A stretch of 64,000 bases of DNA from Sphingomonas colocasiae. Lineage in GTDB: Bacteria > Pseudomonadota > Alphaproteobacteria > Sphingomonadales > Sphingomonadaceae. Numbering within the stretch: position 1 is the stretch's first letter; each line of letters starts with the position of its first letter. Position numbers and translations under genes: made by a program. Positions 1 through 8,771 of this stretch are shown here, one piece after another. Under the pieces are notes generated by a model. That model saw only the letters and a list, made by a program, of their open reading frames with translations, made no database searches and was not told the DNA's origin. Location of the stretch: contig NZ_JAINVV010000008.1 in assembly GCF_019880585.1 (NCBI RefSeq), forward strand, positions 434,001 through 498,000. The letters are read 5' to 3'.

Positions 1-390
1 CTTGCCGCCCACATCGATCGCCAGCGATTTGCCGTCCGCCGAATAGCGGAAATCATCAAACGGCAGCGCATTCGCCGCAACGGGCCGCTGCAGGGTCGCC
101 GACAGGCCGCGCGCGAGCAGGGCATGATCGAACGCCGGCTTCGCGCGTCCGCTCGCGGCATCGACGAGGACGAACGCCTTGTCGCCATTCGCGTCGGTCC
201 GCTTGTACCAAAGGCTGTCCTTGCCCGCGATCCAGTGGGTCACGATGTCCGCATTGGCCACCGTCCCGGTGATCCGGTCGAAGGTGAAACGCTCAGCCGG
301 AGCGAGGTCAGGTCGCTCCTGCGCCGTCGCCGGCGAACAGCCCAGCGCGGCGATCATCGCCAGCGCGCATCGTGCCACAGATCGATCCAC
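1..390 (-). CDS. S9-family (prolyl oligopeptidase/DPP-IV-like) peptidase, N-terminal part
   Basis: Only the first 130 codons lie in the window; the gene runs off the left edge. The product starts with a signal peptide-like stretch (hydrophobic core and an Ala-x-Ala motif before residue 25), so it is probably periplasmic. The following segment (HWIAGKDSLWYKR, then VDAASG) resembles the start of the beta-propeller of S9 peptidases, which cleave short proline-containing peptides. The catalytic triad is outside the window. Start chosen at GTG 390, ten bases after a GGGGAG ribosome site; TTG at 396 is an alternative. It follows the amidohydrolase by 31 bases and would be the last visible gene of the MFS-TBDR-amidohydrolase operon. 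Confidence 0.6.
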   Translation of the reverse strand, partial: MDRSVARCALAMIAALGCSPATAQERPDLAPAERFTFDRITGTVANADIVTHWIAGKDSLWYKRTDANGDKAFVLVDAASGRAKPAFDHALLARGLSATLQRPVAANALPFDDFRYSADGKSLAIDVGGK

Positions 391-421
391 CGACAACACT
401 CCCCTTTTCAGACCAGATCGT

Positions 422-1648
422 TCATCGCGCCGCGAACGGCTTGCGCACCGCCCCCTCGATCATCACGGTACGAATGTTCGCACCGTCGGCGGTGAACACC
501 GACAGATCGGTGGTCGGATCGCCGTCGACCAGGATCAGGTCGGCAGTCGCCCCAACCTTGATGCGGCCCAGCATATCCCCCTTCTGAAGGATCTTCGCGT
601 TCACCGACGTCGCCGATCGCAGGATATCGATCGGATCGAGCACCTGCGCGCGGATCGCGAATTCGTCGCACTGATCGACATGCATCGCGCCGAGCAGATC
701 GGTGCCGAAACCCGTCGCCACGCCCGCATCGCGCAGGATCCGCAGCGATTCCAGTCCGGCGGCCTGGACCGTCCGGATCTTGTCGAGCAGATCCTCGCTC
801 CACCCATGCGCCGCGCCATTGGCGATCAGCGAGTTGTAGGTGGACAGCGTCGGCACGACGAAGGCGCCGTGCGCCGCCACATCGGCGGCGCTCGCCGCAT
901 CGATATGGTTGCCATGCTCGATCGTGCGGACGCCCAGCCGGACGCAGCGGCTGATCGCCTCCGGCGTATAGGCATGCGCCATCACATATGTGCCCCATCG
1001 TGCCGCCTCTTCGACGGCGGCGGCGATTTCGGCTTCGGTATATTGCACCATCCAGATCGGGTCGGAGGGCGACGCCGCCCCGCCCGATGCCATGATCTTC
1101 ACCTGCGACGCGCCCCAGCGCAGCTGTTCGCGCGCCGCCTTGCGCACCTCGTCGACGCCGTCCGCGATCGTGCTGATCGCGCCGGTATAGCCGCAGCCGC
1201 ACAGCCGGAGCCCGGGGACGCGGAAGTCGCCGTGCCCGCCGGTCTGGCTGAGCGCCAGCCCGCTGTAGAAGAGCCGCGGCCCATCGAACATCCGCGCATC
1301 GAGCGCATCCGCCAGGTCGCGATCCGCACCGCCCGCATCGCGCAGCGCGGTGAAACCGCGCATCAATGCGGACTGCATCACCTGTTCCGCATGCAGCGTC
1401 CGCGCGACCATCGACGCGGAATCGTTGCGGATCAGATTCGCCTCGTAAGCATAGACATGGACGTGCGCGTCGATGAGGCCGGGCATCAGCGTCATGCCGG
1501 CCGCGTCGATCACGTCGCCGTCCGTTTCGCCGCCGCCCGCGATATCGACCCGCGCGATCCGTCCGCCCTCGATCACCACCGTCCCGGATTGGGTGATGAC
1601 ATCAATGCCGTCGAAAATGCGGCAATTCGTGAAAACCGTCTTCGTCAA
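422..1648 (-). CDS. metal-dependent amidohydrolase (imidazolonepropionase/prolidase-like)
   Basis: A 408-residue cytoplasmic-type amidohydrolase. The first metal motif is LIDAHVHVYA (HxH), a Lys in SQVKIMASGG could be the carboxylated bridging lysine, and His in MAHAYTP and TIEHGNHID and Asp in GFGTDLLGAMH complete the expected metal and catalytic set. Related enzymes hydrolyse N-acyl amino acids, Xaa-Pro dipeptides or cyclic amides; the substrate here cannot be read from sequence. No ATG fits. A TTG at 1648, nine bases after GGGGGA, gives the typical N-terminus TKTVFTNCRIFDG, while the longer open frame upstream reads into the receptor gene. It sits between a TBDR and a peptidase, suggesting breakdown of an imported peptide-like compound. 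Confidence 0.8.
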   Translation of the reverse strand: MTKTVFTNCRIFDGIDVITQSGTVVIEGGRIARVDIAGGGETDGDVIDAAGMTLMPGLIDAHVHVYAYEANLIRNDSASMVARTLHAEQVMQSALMRGFTALRDAGGADRDLADALDARMFDGPRLFYSGLALSQTGGHGDFRVPGLRLCGCGYTGAISTIADGVDEVRKAAREQLRWGASQVKIMASGGAASPSDPIWMVQYTEAEIAAAVEEAARWGTYVMAHAYTPEAISRCVRLGVRTIEHGNHIDAASAADVAAHGAFVVPTLSTYNSLIANGAAHGWSEDLLDKIRTVQAAGLESLRILRDAGVATGFGTDLLGAMHVDQCDEFAIRAQVLDPIDILRSATSVNAKILQKGDMLGRIKVGATADLILVDGDPTTDLSVFTADGANIRTVMIEGAVRKPFAAR

Positions 1649-1719
1649 GAAATCGTCCCCCGGGGATTCGCGCAAGGCCCGCCCTCGTCCGCACTGGGCG
1701 AGGGCGGGAAGCCGAGCCG

Positions 1720-3960
1720 TCAATATTTCACCGCGACACGCACCCCCCAGGTGCGCGGCGGCTGGAAATCGCTGAACACCAGATTGGTGCCGGAATAGTC
1801 GTTGTTCTTGATGATGTGGTTCTCGAGATTGAACACATAGGCCGACAGCGTCCAATTCTCGTTGGGCGAGACATAAGTGAGGTTCAGGTCGCTGCGGGTG
1901 AACGGCCGGATGCGATAGGCCGGCGCGTTGATCGCCTGGGTATAGCTGGTCGACTGGGTGAAGAACGTCGCCTGCGGCGTGATCCGGCCGCCATTGGCGA
2001 GTTCGAAATCATGCGCATACTGGATGCGGAAGGTCCAGTCGGGCGCGAGCGGCAGCATATTGCCCGCCAGGCTCGGCACGATCGCGCCGGTGCGCGAATC
2101 CACCGCATTGTCGAAACGCGTGTAGCGTGCGTTGGTATAGGTCAGGAAGCTGCTGATGCGGTCGTTCGGGGTCGGCGACCAATCGGCTTCCAACTCCAGA
2201 CCATAGATGCGCGCCGCGCCCGCATTCGACGTCACCGTCGTGCTCGTCGCGCCCAGCGCGATATACTGGAAGACCTGCAGATCCTTGTAGTCGGAATAGA
2301 AGCCGGCCAGCCGATAGTTGAGCGTTCCGGCGAAAGCGCGTCCCTTCACGCCCGCTTCGTAATTGGTCACCGTCTCCGGACGGAAGGTGCGGCCGAACAC
2401 CAGCGGCGCGTTCGGCTGCACGCCGCCCTGCTTGTAGCCGGTGGCGATCGTCGCATAGCCCATGGTGCCGGGGGCGAGATCATATTCGACACCCGCACGC
2501 CACGTCACCTTCGACGAGGTCTCCTCGGCGAAATTCGACGTCGTCGGCGCATTGCAGCCCGTGGTCTGCGGGGTGATCGACAGCACGTCGTGCAGGCGGA
2601 TGGTGGGGTTCGCGGCCAGCGAGCAGGACACCGTCGTCGCCGCCGCGATCGACTGCCAGTCGTCGCTGTAGCGAAGGCCGGCGGTGATGCGCAGCGCGTC
2701 GGTCACGCTGACCGTCGACTGGTTGAAGATGCCCCAGCTTTCCTTCGAAATGCCGTCATTCGCGGCCTGCAGGCTGAAGCGGCCGGTGATCGGATAGCGC
2801 GACGCCACGAACAGATACGGAATGTCGTTCCGGAAATAGGTCGCGCCCGCCACGTTGGTCAGCCACGAATTGCTGAAGCTCAGATTGATTTCGTGCGACG
2901 TCGATTCCGATTTGTACGCCAGTTCCTGCTGATAGCTGGGCGCCCGATCGCTCGGAATTTCGCCCGCGCTGGCCCAGGCATAATGCATCTTCAGCCGCTG
3001 ATAGCCGGCGATGTAGCTGAGCGTCAGATGATCGGCGAATTCCCAGTCCAGCCGCGAACGGATCGTGTGGCTCTGCAGACGCGTCAGCGGCTCGGGATCG
3101 CCCGTGGTCGGCTGCTCGAAGATCGGCAGGCCGTTGACCGGCTTCACCGCATCGTTCGTCGCAATGCTCAGGCCCGGCGTGCCGCGCATCGCGAAACCGT
3201 CATAGGAAAGGCGCCAGGTCAGCGACGGGCTCGGCTTCCACAGCAACGTCGCGCGACCGCCGAAATCGTCGGCCGCGCCGTAGTTGCGCGCGGTGGTGCC
3301 CTGCGTATCGAACATGCCGTCGCTGCGATGCATGAAGCCGGAGAAGCGCACGGCCAGCGTGTCCGACACCGGAACGTTGACCGCGGCATGCGCCAGCACA
3401 TCATCGAAGCTGCCATAGGAAAGATCGGCCGAGCCGCCGAACTCGAACTTCGGATCGGCGGTGACGATGTTCAGGTTGCCGCCGGTCGCGTTGCGCCCGT
3501 ACAGCGTGCCCTGCGGCCCGCGCAGCACCTCGATGCGCTGCAGATCATACATCACATTGGCCAGACCCGCCGGCATGTCGACGTAAACGCCGTCGATATA
3601 GGTCGACACCGCAGGGTTGGCATTCAGCGCATAGCTGGCGTTGGAGATGCCGCGGATCGACAGGCCGACAAAGCTGTTCGATCCGACGGTGCGGATCTGC
3701 AGGTTCGGCGCGATCGAGTTCAGGTCCTTCACGCCAACGACACCCTGGCTCAGCAGCTTTCCGCCCTCGACCGCGGTGATCGCCAGCGGCACGCGATTGA
3801 CGGACTGCTCGCGCTTCTGCGCGGTCACGACGATGTCCCCCATGTCGGTCGCGCCCTGGTCGGCGACCTCGGCGGTGGTGGACTGGGCAAGCGCCGGCTG
3901 CGCGAGCGCCGCGGTCAGCGCCAGGAACGATGTACGCAAGAACGGATTCAACTTGGACAT
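1720..3960 (-). CDS. TonB-dependent outer-membrane receptor
   Basis: A 746-residue receptor. The start at 3960 follows an AGGGAG ribosome site and gives a signal peptide ending at about ALAQ. Next come the TonB-proximal segment GDIVVTAQKREQS, the plug domain with RIEVLRGPQGTLYGRNATGG, and a beta-barrel ending in aromatic residues (RVAVKY). It imports a large or scarce ligand across the outer membrane using TonB energy. It lies 14 bases after the MFS gene in the same direction, so outer- and inner-membrane uptake are probably co-expressed. Ligand unknown; the neighbouring amidohydrolase and peptidase suggest a peptide or amide. Confidence 0.9.
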   Translation of the reverse strand: MSKLNPFLRTSFLALTAALAQPALAQSTTAEVADQGATDMGDIVVTAQKREQSVNRVPLAITAVEGGKLLSQGVVGVKDLNSIAPNLQIRTVGSNSFVGLSIRGISNASYALNANPAVSTYIDGVYVDMPAGLANVMYDLQRIEVLRGPQGTLYGRNATGGNLNIVTADPKFEFGGSADLSYGSFDDVLAHAAVNVPVSDTLAVRFSGFMHRSDGMFDTQGTTARNYGAADDFGGRATLLWKPSPSLTWRLSYDGFAMRGTPGLSIATNDAVKPVNGLPIFEQPTTGDPEPLTRLQSHTIRSRLDWEFADHLTLSYIAGYQRLKMHYAWASAGEIPSDRAPSYQQELAYKSESTSHEINLSFSNSWLTNVAGATYFRNDIPYLFVASRYPITGRFSLQAANDGISKESWGIFNQSTVSVTDALRITAGLRYSDDWQSIAAATTVSCSLAANPTIRLHDVLSITPQTTGCNAPTTSNFAEETSSKVTWRAGVEYDLAPGTMGYATIATGYKQGGVQPNAPLVFGRTFRPETVTNYEAGVKGRAFAGTLNYRLAGFYSDYKDLQVFQYIALGATSTTVTSNAGAARIYGLELEADWSPTPNDRISSFLTYTNARYTRFDNAVDSRTGAIVPSLAGNMLPLAPDWTFRIQYAHDFELANGGRITPQATFFTQSTSYTQAINAPAYRIRPFTRSDLNLTYVSPNENWTLSAYVFNLENHIIKNNDYSGTNLVFSDFQPPRTWGVRVAVKY

Positions 3961-3974
3961 GAAGGACTCCCTGA

Positions 3975-5366
3975 TCATTTTTCGTTGTTGAAGGCCGCCG
4001 CCCGGGTATCGGACGGACGGAGGAAGAGGATCGCGAGGATCGCGATGGCGAGGATCGTCACGGTCGCGCCGAACACCCCCAGGAAACCGACGCTGGGGTA
4101 GAGCAGGCCAACCAATATGGGCGACACCATCGCGCCGACCCGCGAAATGCCGACAGCGAGCCCCTGACCGCTCGCGCGTGAGGAGGGCGGGAAAAGATCC
4201 GGCGTGAATGCGTAGAGCCCCGCATAGACGCCGTTCATCGCGAACGAGAGCAGCACGCTGGCGACGACGATCGCGGCCGGATCGGTCGCGACGGCGAGCC
4301 CGAGCGCGGCCAGCGCCCCGCCCGAAAGATACAGGGTGATCACGCGCCGCCGCCCGATCCGGTCGTTGAGCAACGCGGCGGAAAAGAAGCCCGGGATCTG
4401 CGCGCCGAAGATCAGGATCGAAAAGCCGAAGCTGTTGGCGAGCGTGAATCCACGCGCGACCAGCAGGCTGGGGATCCAGGTGAGAAAGGCATAATAGCAG
4501 ATGCCCATCGCCGCCCAGATGATGCAGGCGAGCATCGTGGAACGGATAAGGCCGCCGGCGAACAGTGGAGTGATGCCGCCGCGCGGAGCATCCTCGCCGA
4601 TGGCCGCCCGGGCGAACACCGCCTGATCGGGAACGGGCGCGGCGATACCCTCTTTCGCCACTTCGGCCGAAATGCCGCGGCAGATCGCATGCGCCTCCGC
4701 GCCGCGGCCCTTGCCCTCCAGCCACACGGGCGACTCCGTCAGCCGGCGCCGCCACCATAGCAGCATGAAGATCGGCAAGCTCGCGACGATCAACGCCCAG
4801 CGCCACCCTTCGGCGAAAGACGGGACGAGAAGATATCCGAGCACCGCCGCACTGACGAAGCCGAACGAGAAGAAGCCGGTGATCGCCCCGACGAAACGCC
4901 CCCGGAAGCGCCGCGCCGCGAATTCGGACAGATATGGCGCGATGATCACGCTTTCCGCCGACGTGCCCGCGCCGGCAATGATCCGCGGCACCAGAAAACC
5001 CAGCCAGCTGGTCGACAAGGCCGTGGCGAATGTCGCCAGCGAATAGACCGCCAGCCCGCCGAACATCACGGCGCGCCGCCCCAGCAGATCGCCGATCGCG
5101 CCGCCCAGCAGCGCACCGACGATACCGCCGATCGAGCTGGCCGCGGCGATCACGCCCGCCTCGCCGCCGGTCAGCGACCATTGGCTTATCAGCACCGGCA
5201 GGACGAAGGCGACGATGCCGACGTCAAGCGCATCGAACCAGTAGCCGAGCCCGCCGATCAGCAGCAGCCGGCGGTGGAAGCGGGAAAAGGGAACGGTTTC
5301 GACGAATCGCTCGGAAGCGAGCATCGCCTGGTCTTCCCGCCTTTCCTGAGCGCCGATTCCCGGCAT
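3975..5366 (-). CDS. MFS transporter (NiaP/aromatic-acid symporter-like)
   Basis: About 463 residues with 12 predicted membrane helices. Family signatures are FDALDVGIVAFVLP in helix 1, GDLLGRR between helices 2 and 3, and RLTESPVWL after helix 6, as in the sugar/organic acid branch that includes NiaP and AAHS carriers. It probably moves a small organic acid or breakdown product across the inner membrane. The start is uncertain: ATG 5387, 5366 and 5324 are in frame; 5366 follows GGGGGA. It is the first gene of the operon leading to the TBDR and amidohydrolase, and is divergent from the TetR gene, whose probable operators lie just upstream. Confidence 0.85.
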   Translation of the reverse strand: MPGIGAQERREDQAMLASERFVETVPFSRFHRRLLLIGGLGYWFDALDVGIVAFVLPVLISQWSLTGGEAGVIAAASSIGGIVGALLGGAIGDLLGRRAVMFGGLAVYSLATFATALSTSWLGFLVPRIIAGAGTSAESVIIAPYLSEFAARRFRGRFVGAITGFFSFGFVSAAVLGYLLVPSFAEGWRWALIVASLPIFMLLWWRRRLTESPVWLEGKGRGAEAHAICRGISAEVAKEGIAAPVPDQAVFARAAIGEDAPRGGITPLFAGGLIRSTMLACIIWAAMGICYYAFLTWIPSLLVARGFTLANSFGFSILIFGAQIPGFFSAALLNDRIGRRRVITLYLSGGALAALGLAVATDPAAIVVASVLLSFAMNGVYAGLYAFTPDLFPPSSRASGQGLAVGISRVGAMVSPILVGLLYPSVGFLGVFGATVTILAIAILAILFLRPSDTRAAAFNNEK

Positions 5367-5389
5367 CAATCCCCCATCACCCGACAAAA

Positions 5390-5405
5390 CAATCTGATCA
5401 GATTG
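5390..5405. promoter_or_regulatory. palindromic operator 1 (probable TetR site)
   Basis: CAATCTGATCAGATTG is a perfect 16-base palindrome 24 bases upstream of the MFS start. A near-copy lies 57 bases away centre to centre. Position and symmetry fit binding by the adjacent TetR regulator; this is inferred. Confidence 0.65.
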
Positions 5406-5439
5406 ATTCTGATTACAGATTTGTTGCGGCGATGTCCAA

Positions 5440-5469
5440 CCAAAAACAATCTGACCAGATTGCTTTTGG
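5440..5469. promoter_or_regulatory. palindromic operator 2 (probable TetR site)
   Basis: The core CAATCTGACCAGATTG (5447-5462) differs from operator 1 at one central base. The symmetry extends outwards (CCAAAA on the left, TTTTGG on the right), giving about 14 matching positions per 15-base arm. It lies about 90 bases upstream of the TetR start and could give autoregulation. Confidence 0.6.
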
Positions 5470-5551
5470 CCGGGCCTCGTATGTGCGACGGATACCGGCT
5501 AGGCTAGGCACCTTCCCGCCCGACGCCCGTTCGCACAGGACCCTTCGCCAA

Positions 5552-6268
5552 GTGACTGCACTCAAGGAAAAAAAGCGGAAGACGGAACGCGCCGTGCCGG
5601 CGCGGCCGCAACAGGCGCGCAGCCGGGAAACGCGCCGCAAGCTTTTGTCGGCCGCGATCGAATCGGTTTCCGAATTGGGATATGCCGGTGCGACGATGGA
5701 TCAGGTGGTCGAGCGCGCGGGCGTATCGCGCGGCGCCCAGATGCATCATTTCCCGACGAAGAGCCTGCTGATGCAGGCCGCCTTCACCGAGATGCTCGAT
5801 GCGATGATCGAGGATCTGGCCGCGCAGACCGAGCGCATCCGCAAGCGCCAGCAAAAGCCCTCGGCGGTGTTCCGCCACTTGTGGAAAACCTATTTCTCCA
5901 ACCGGCTGTTCGCGGTGACGATCGAGTTGATCGTCGCGTCACGCACCGATGGCGAATTACGCAATGTGCTGTCGCCCGTCACCGAACGTTTCCACCGGCA
6001 GATCGACGATTGCTTCGGGGTGATCCAGTCCGACGACACGGCTTCGGCTCCGAATGTCGGGATCGTGGTCAACCTCACCATGTCGCTGCTGCGGGGAATG
6101 GGTGTCCAGACCGTTCTCTACGATCGCCCCGAGGCGTTCCGGAAGCAATTGTCCGACTGGCTATCGATCGTCGAACAGTTCCTCGATCAGGATACGGACA
6201 TGACAAGCGTCGAGGCGCGCTCACCCGGCTTCGGTTCCGCCCCTGGTCGTCCGGAATGTTCTGGGTGA
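5552..6268 (+). CDS. TetR/AcrR-family transcriptional regulator
   Basis: A 238-residue protein. The N-terminal helix-turn-helix is clear: RRKLLSAAIESVSELGYAGA, then DQVVERAGVSRGAQMHHFPTK. The ligand-binding half is helical and unassigned. GTG 5552 is preferred because the conserved part begins soon after; longer in-frame starts run through the divergent promoter. It is transcribed away from the MFS-TBDR-amidohydrolase operon, with two palindromes in between, so it most likely represses that operon and itself until a ligand, perhaps a derivative of the imported compound, binds. Confidence 0.85.
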   Translation: MTALKEKKRKTERAVPARPQQARSRETRRKLLSAAIESVSELGYAGATMDQVVERAGVSRGAQMHHFPTKSLLMQAAFTEMLDAMIEDLAAQTERIRKRQQKPSAVFRHLWKTYFSNRLFAVTIELIVASRTDGELRNVLSPVTERFHRQIDDCFGVIQSDDTASAPNVGIVVNLTMSLLRGMGVQTVLYDRPEAFRKQLSDWLSIVEQFLDQDTDMTSVEARSPGFGSAPGRPECSG

Positions 6269-6342
6269 TGGCAGCCCTCCCCAACCGCCCGGAATAGAGC
6301 GAAACCGGGAGGCGGGCGTACAGAAAACAGGCGGAGCGCCGT

Positions 6343-6374
6343 GGAGGACGGATCGCCGCTGCAATCCGTCCTCC
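6343..6374. terminator. hairpin between convergent genes
   Basis: GGAGGACGGAT and ATCCGTCCTCC form a perfect 11-base-pair stem with a 10-base loop between the ends of the TetR gene and the next TBDR gene. No T-run follows on either strand, so it is a likely but not classical terminator. A C8/G6 pairing at about 6403-6425 could form a second hairpin. Confidence 0.5.
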
Positions 6375-6433
6375 CGCGCATTTCAGGCAGCCTCAGCCCG
6401 TTGCCCCCCCCCAGAGGAAGGGGGGCGTGACCG

Positions 6434-8692
6434 TCAGAAGCTGTAACCCAGGCTCATGCCGATCGTGCGCGGCCTGGCGATCGTGACCCATGGAAAGCCC
6501 TGCCGCGTGTAGGCGGAGAGCTCCGCGCGCCGATCGGTCAGATTCCGCACGAAGAGGCCGAGCTCGACATTGCCCTTGCGCACACCGATCCGGGCATCCA
6601 GCATGGTGTAGCCGTCGAGCAGGAAGTCCGCCGTGGAGGTCGATCCCGCCAGCGCGCCGTGGCGATCGCCGACAAAGCGGGCGACGCCGTTCACAAGGCC
6701 TTCCCAGTCGCCGGCCAATGGCTGCGTATAGGTGACCGACAGGCTGCCGCTCCAGCGTGGCGTATAGGGCAGCCGGTCGCCTCGCGCCGCGACGCCCGCC
6801 CGGGCTTCGCGGATCGTTGCGTCCGCATAGGCAAGCGTCGTCGCGATATCGAGACCGGCCGCCGGTTTCAGGATGAGCGAGCCTTCGAAGCCCATGTTCC
6901 TGGCCCGTCCGCCATTCGCATAGCCCGACAGGCCCTGCGCGGAGGCCGTCACCTGGATGTTGCGCCAGTCCAGATAATAACCGATCAGCTCCGCTGATCC
7001 CCATCCGCCCGGAAAGTTCGACTTGAAGCCGATTTCGTAATTGCGCGTCTCGTCGGCTTCGAAGGACCGGGGCAATCCGTTCACGACCAGATTGGGGCCG
7101 CCCGGCCGGAATCCCGTCGCATAGCGCGCGTACATCGTCGCGAAGGGCGAGAATTCATAGGTCAGCGTGGCCAGATAGGTTTCGAAGCTTTCCTTCGACG
7201 CGACACGGCCCGTGTCCGCCGGTGTGGGAAGCGCCTGGAGCACCGAGGTCAGCAGGAGATTATACGCAGCCGCCGCGCTCCCCCCGAACCGCTGCCGGAA
7301 GCCCTGCTTGATGGTGCCGACACGGACGCCAAGCGTAAGATCGAGCTTGTCCGTCAGCGAATAGGTGCCGTTCGCGAAGGCCGAATATTCCTTCAGGTCC
7401 GTCGGCAGATCGAAGAACAGCGTCGGCGCGAGGCTCGGGATCGGCGAGAGATCGGGCGTCACGCCGTTCACATTGGTGAGCAGCCTGTTCTTTTCGTCAT
7501 TGTGGAACACGCCGACCATCCACTCGAACCGCCCGCCATTCGGCGAGGTCAGGCGGAATTCCTGCGTGGTCCTCTGGTTCGTCGCGGGAAAATCGAGCGA
7601 CAATATCACCGGTGTCGGAAATGCCGGTCCGCCAAAGAGCGGCAGCGTTTGGGAGACGGTGCGCGCCAGCGACCCCCGCGTGCCGTTGAGCACCTGGAAG
7701 CTCTTGACGCGCTGATAGGAGGTCAGCGACGTGAAGGTGGCCCAGTCGAATTCGTAATCGACCGTCAGCAACCCGGCGGAGGTCCTCCGCTTGTAGCTCG
7801 GCACGACATATTCATTGTAGCGGAATTGCCCGTTTCGCGGCGTCGGATCGAGCCCGACATTATAGGCGACGACATCGCGGCCATCGATGTTCACATGTTG
7901 CTGGAAGGCCGCCGCCAGGATGGTCAGGCGATCGCTGGGCTTGAGAAGCAGCGACGCGCTCACGCCATAGCGCTTGCTGCTGTTGACGTTGCTCTCGCCG
8001 GTCAGGTCGTTGTCGATATAGCCGCCCTGCCGCTCCCAATATCCCGAGACGCGCAGCCCCGCCCGGCCGGGCGCCAGACCGCCGCTGACCGATGCGCGGA
8101 TGGAACCGCCCATCTCCCCGAATTTCGTATCGGAGATCTCGCCGCGCGCGCTGGCCTCAAGCCCGTCGAGGCTCGGCTTGCGCAAGGTGTAGGAGATGAG
8201 CCCGCCAAGCGTGTTCGCGCCGAAGATCGTGCCCTGAGGACCGCGAAGAACCTCGACGCGCTCAAGGTCGATGGGATCGAGATCGAGCGAATCCTGCGCG
8301 CCGTTCGAATAGGCCGAGCTGATTCCGAAGGGTGCGCCATCGACGACGATACCTGTCGTCGGGCCGCCGATATCCGCCCCCTGGGTAAGCCCCCGGATCA
8401 CCGGCACGCCGCCGCCGAGATTGTTGTTGATCTGGAGGCCCGGAACCAGCGCCGCGAAATCCTTGAAGCTGGTGAAACCGGCGGCCATGAGCTTGTCGGC
8501 GTTCAGGCTGGTGACCGCGGCGGGAACATCGATGAGCGCTTCGCTGCGCTTGGTGGCGGTCACGACGATGTCATCGGGCGCGTCGGCGCCGTCGCCTTCG
8601 GATTGACCGGTTTGAGCGACCGCCGATCCCATCCAGGACCCGGCGAGTAACAAACCCAAAACGAACCTTGCCCGCTGCTGATGGCCGCGCAT
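6434..8692 (-). CDS. TonB-dependent outer-membrane receptor
   Basis: A 752-residue receptor. ATG 8692 follows a strong GGGGGGAAA ribosome site; the in-frame extension to 8764 would run into the LysR promoter. It has a signal peptide ending SAVAQ, the segment DDIVVTATKRSEALIDVPAAV, plug motif RVEVLRGPQGTIFGANTLGG and a C-terminal barrel strand ending GMSLGYSF. Its gene is divergent from the LysR gene with 79 bases between them, so LysR is the likely regulator. The neighbouring deacylase, dehydratase and racemase suggest import of an amino-acid-containing ligand, possibly a siderophore or N-acyl peptide. Confidence 0.9.
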   Translation of the reverse strand: MRGHQQRARFVLGLLLAGSWMGSAVAQTGQSEGDGADAPDDIVVTATKRSEALIDVPAAVTSLNADKLMAAGFTSFKDFAALVPGLQINNNLGGGVPVIRGLTQGADIGGPTTGIVVDGAPFGISSAYSNGAQDSLDLDPIDLERVEVLRGPQGTIFGANTLGGLISYTLRKPSLDGLEASARGEISDTKFGEMGGSIRASVSGGLAPGRAGLRVSGYWERQGGYIDNDLTGESNVNSSKRYGVSASLLLKPSDRLTILAAAFQQHVNIDGRDVVAYNVGLDPTPRNGQFRYNEYVVPSYKRRTSAGLLTVDYEFDWATFTSLTSYQRVKSFQVLNGTRGSLARTVSQTLPLFGGPAFPTPVILSLDFPATNQRTTQEFRLTSPNGGRFEWMVGVFHNDEKNRLLTNVNGVTPDLSPIPSLAPTLFFDLPTDLKEYSAFANGTYSLTDKLDLTLGVRVGTIKQGFRQRFGGSAAAAYNLLLTSVLQALPTPADTGRVASKESFETYLATLTYEFSPFATMYARYATGFRPGGPNLVVNGLPRSFEADETRNYEIGFKSNFPGGWGSAELIGYYLDWRNIQVTASAQGLSGYANGGRARNMGFEGSLILKPAAGLDIATTLAYADATIREARAGVAARGDRLPYTPRWSGSLSVTYTQPLAGDWEGLVNGVARFVGDRHGALAGSTSTADFLLDGYTMLDARIGVRKGNVELGLFVRNLTDRRAELSAYTRQGFPWVTIARPRTIGMSLGYSF

Positions 8693-8771
8693 TTTCCCCC
8701 CTTTTTTAAAACCAGATTGCCTGCTCGCAGCCATAGGGGTAGATGTCCAACTTATTGGGGTCATTATCCGT

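Noticed and set aside
1816-4101. Long plus-strand open frame (761 codons) opposite the first TBDR
   Set aside because: Arg-rich composition, no domains, and mirrors a clear receptor gene; an antisense frame typical of high-GC DNA.
5030-5551. N-terminal extension of the TetR protein from 5030
   Set aside because: The extension is Arg-rich shadow sequence of the MFS gene and crosses the divergent promoter.
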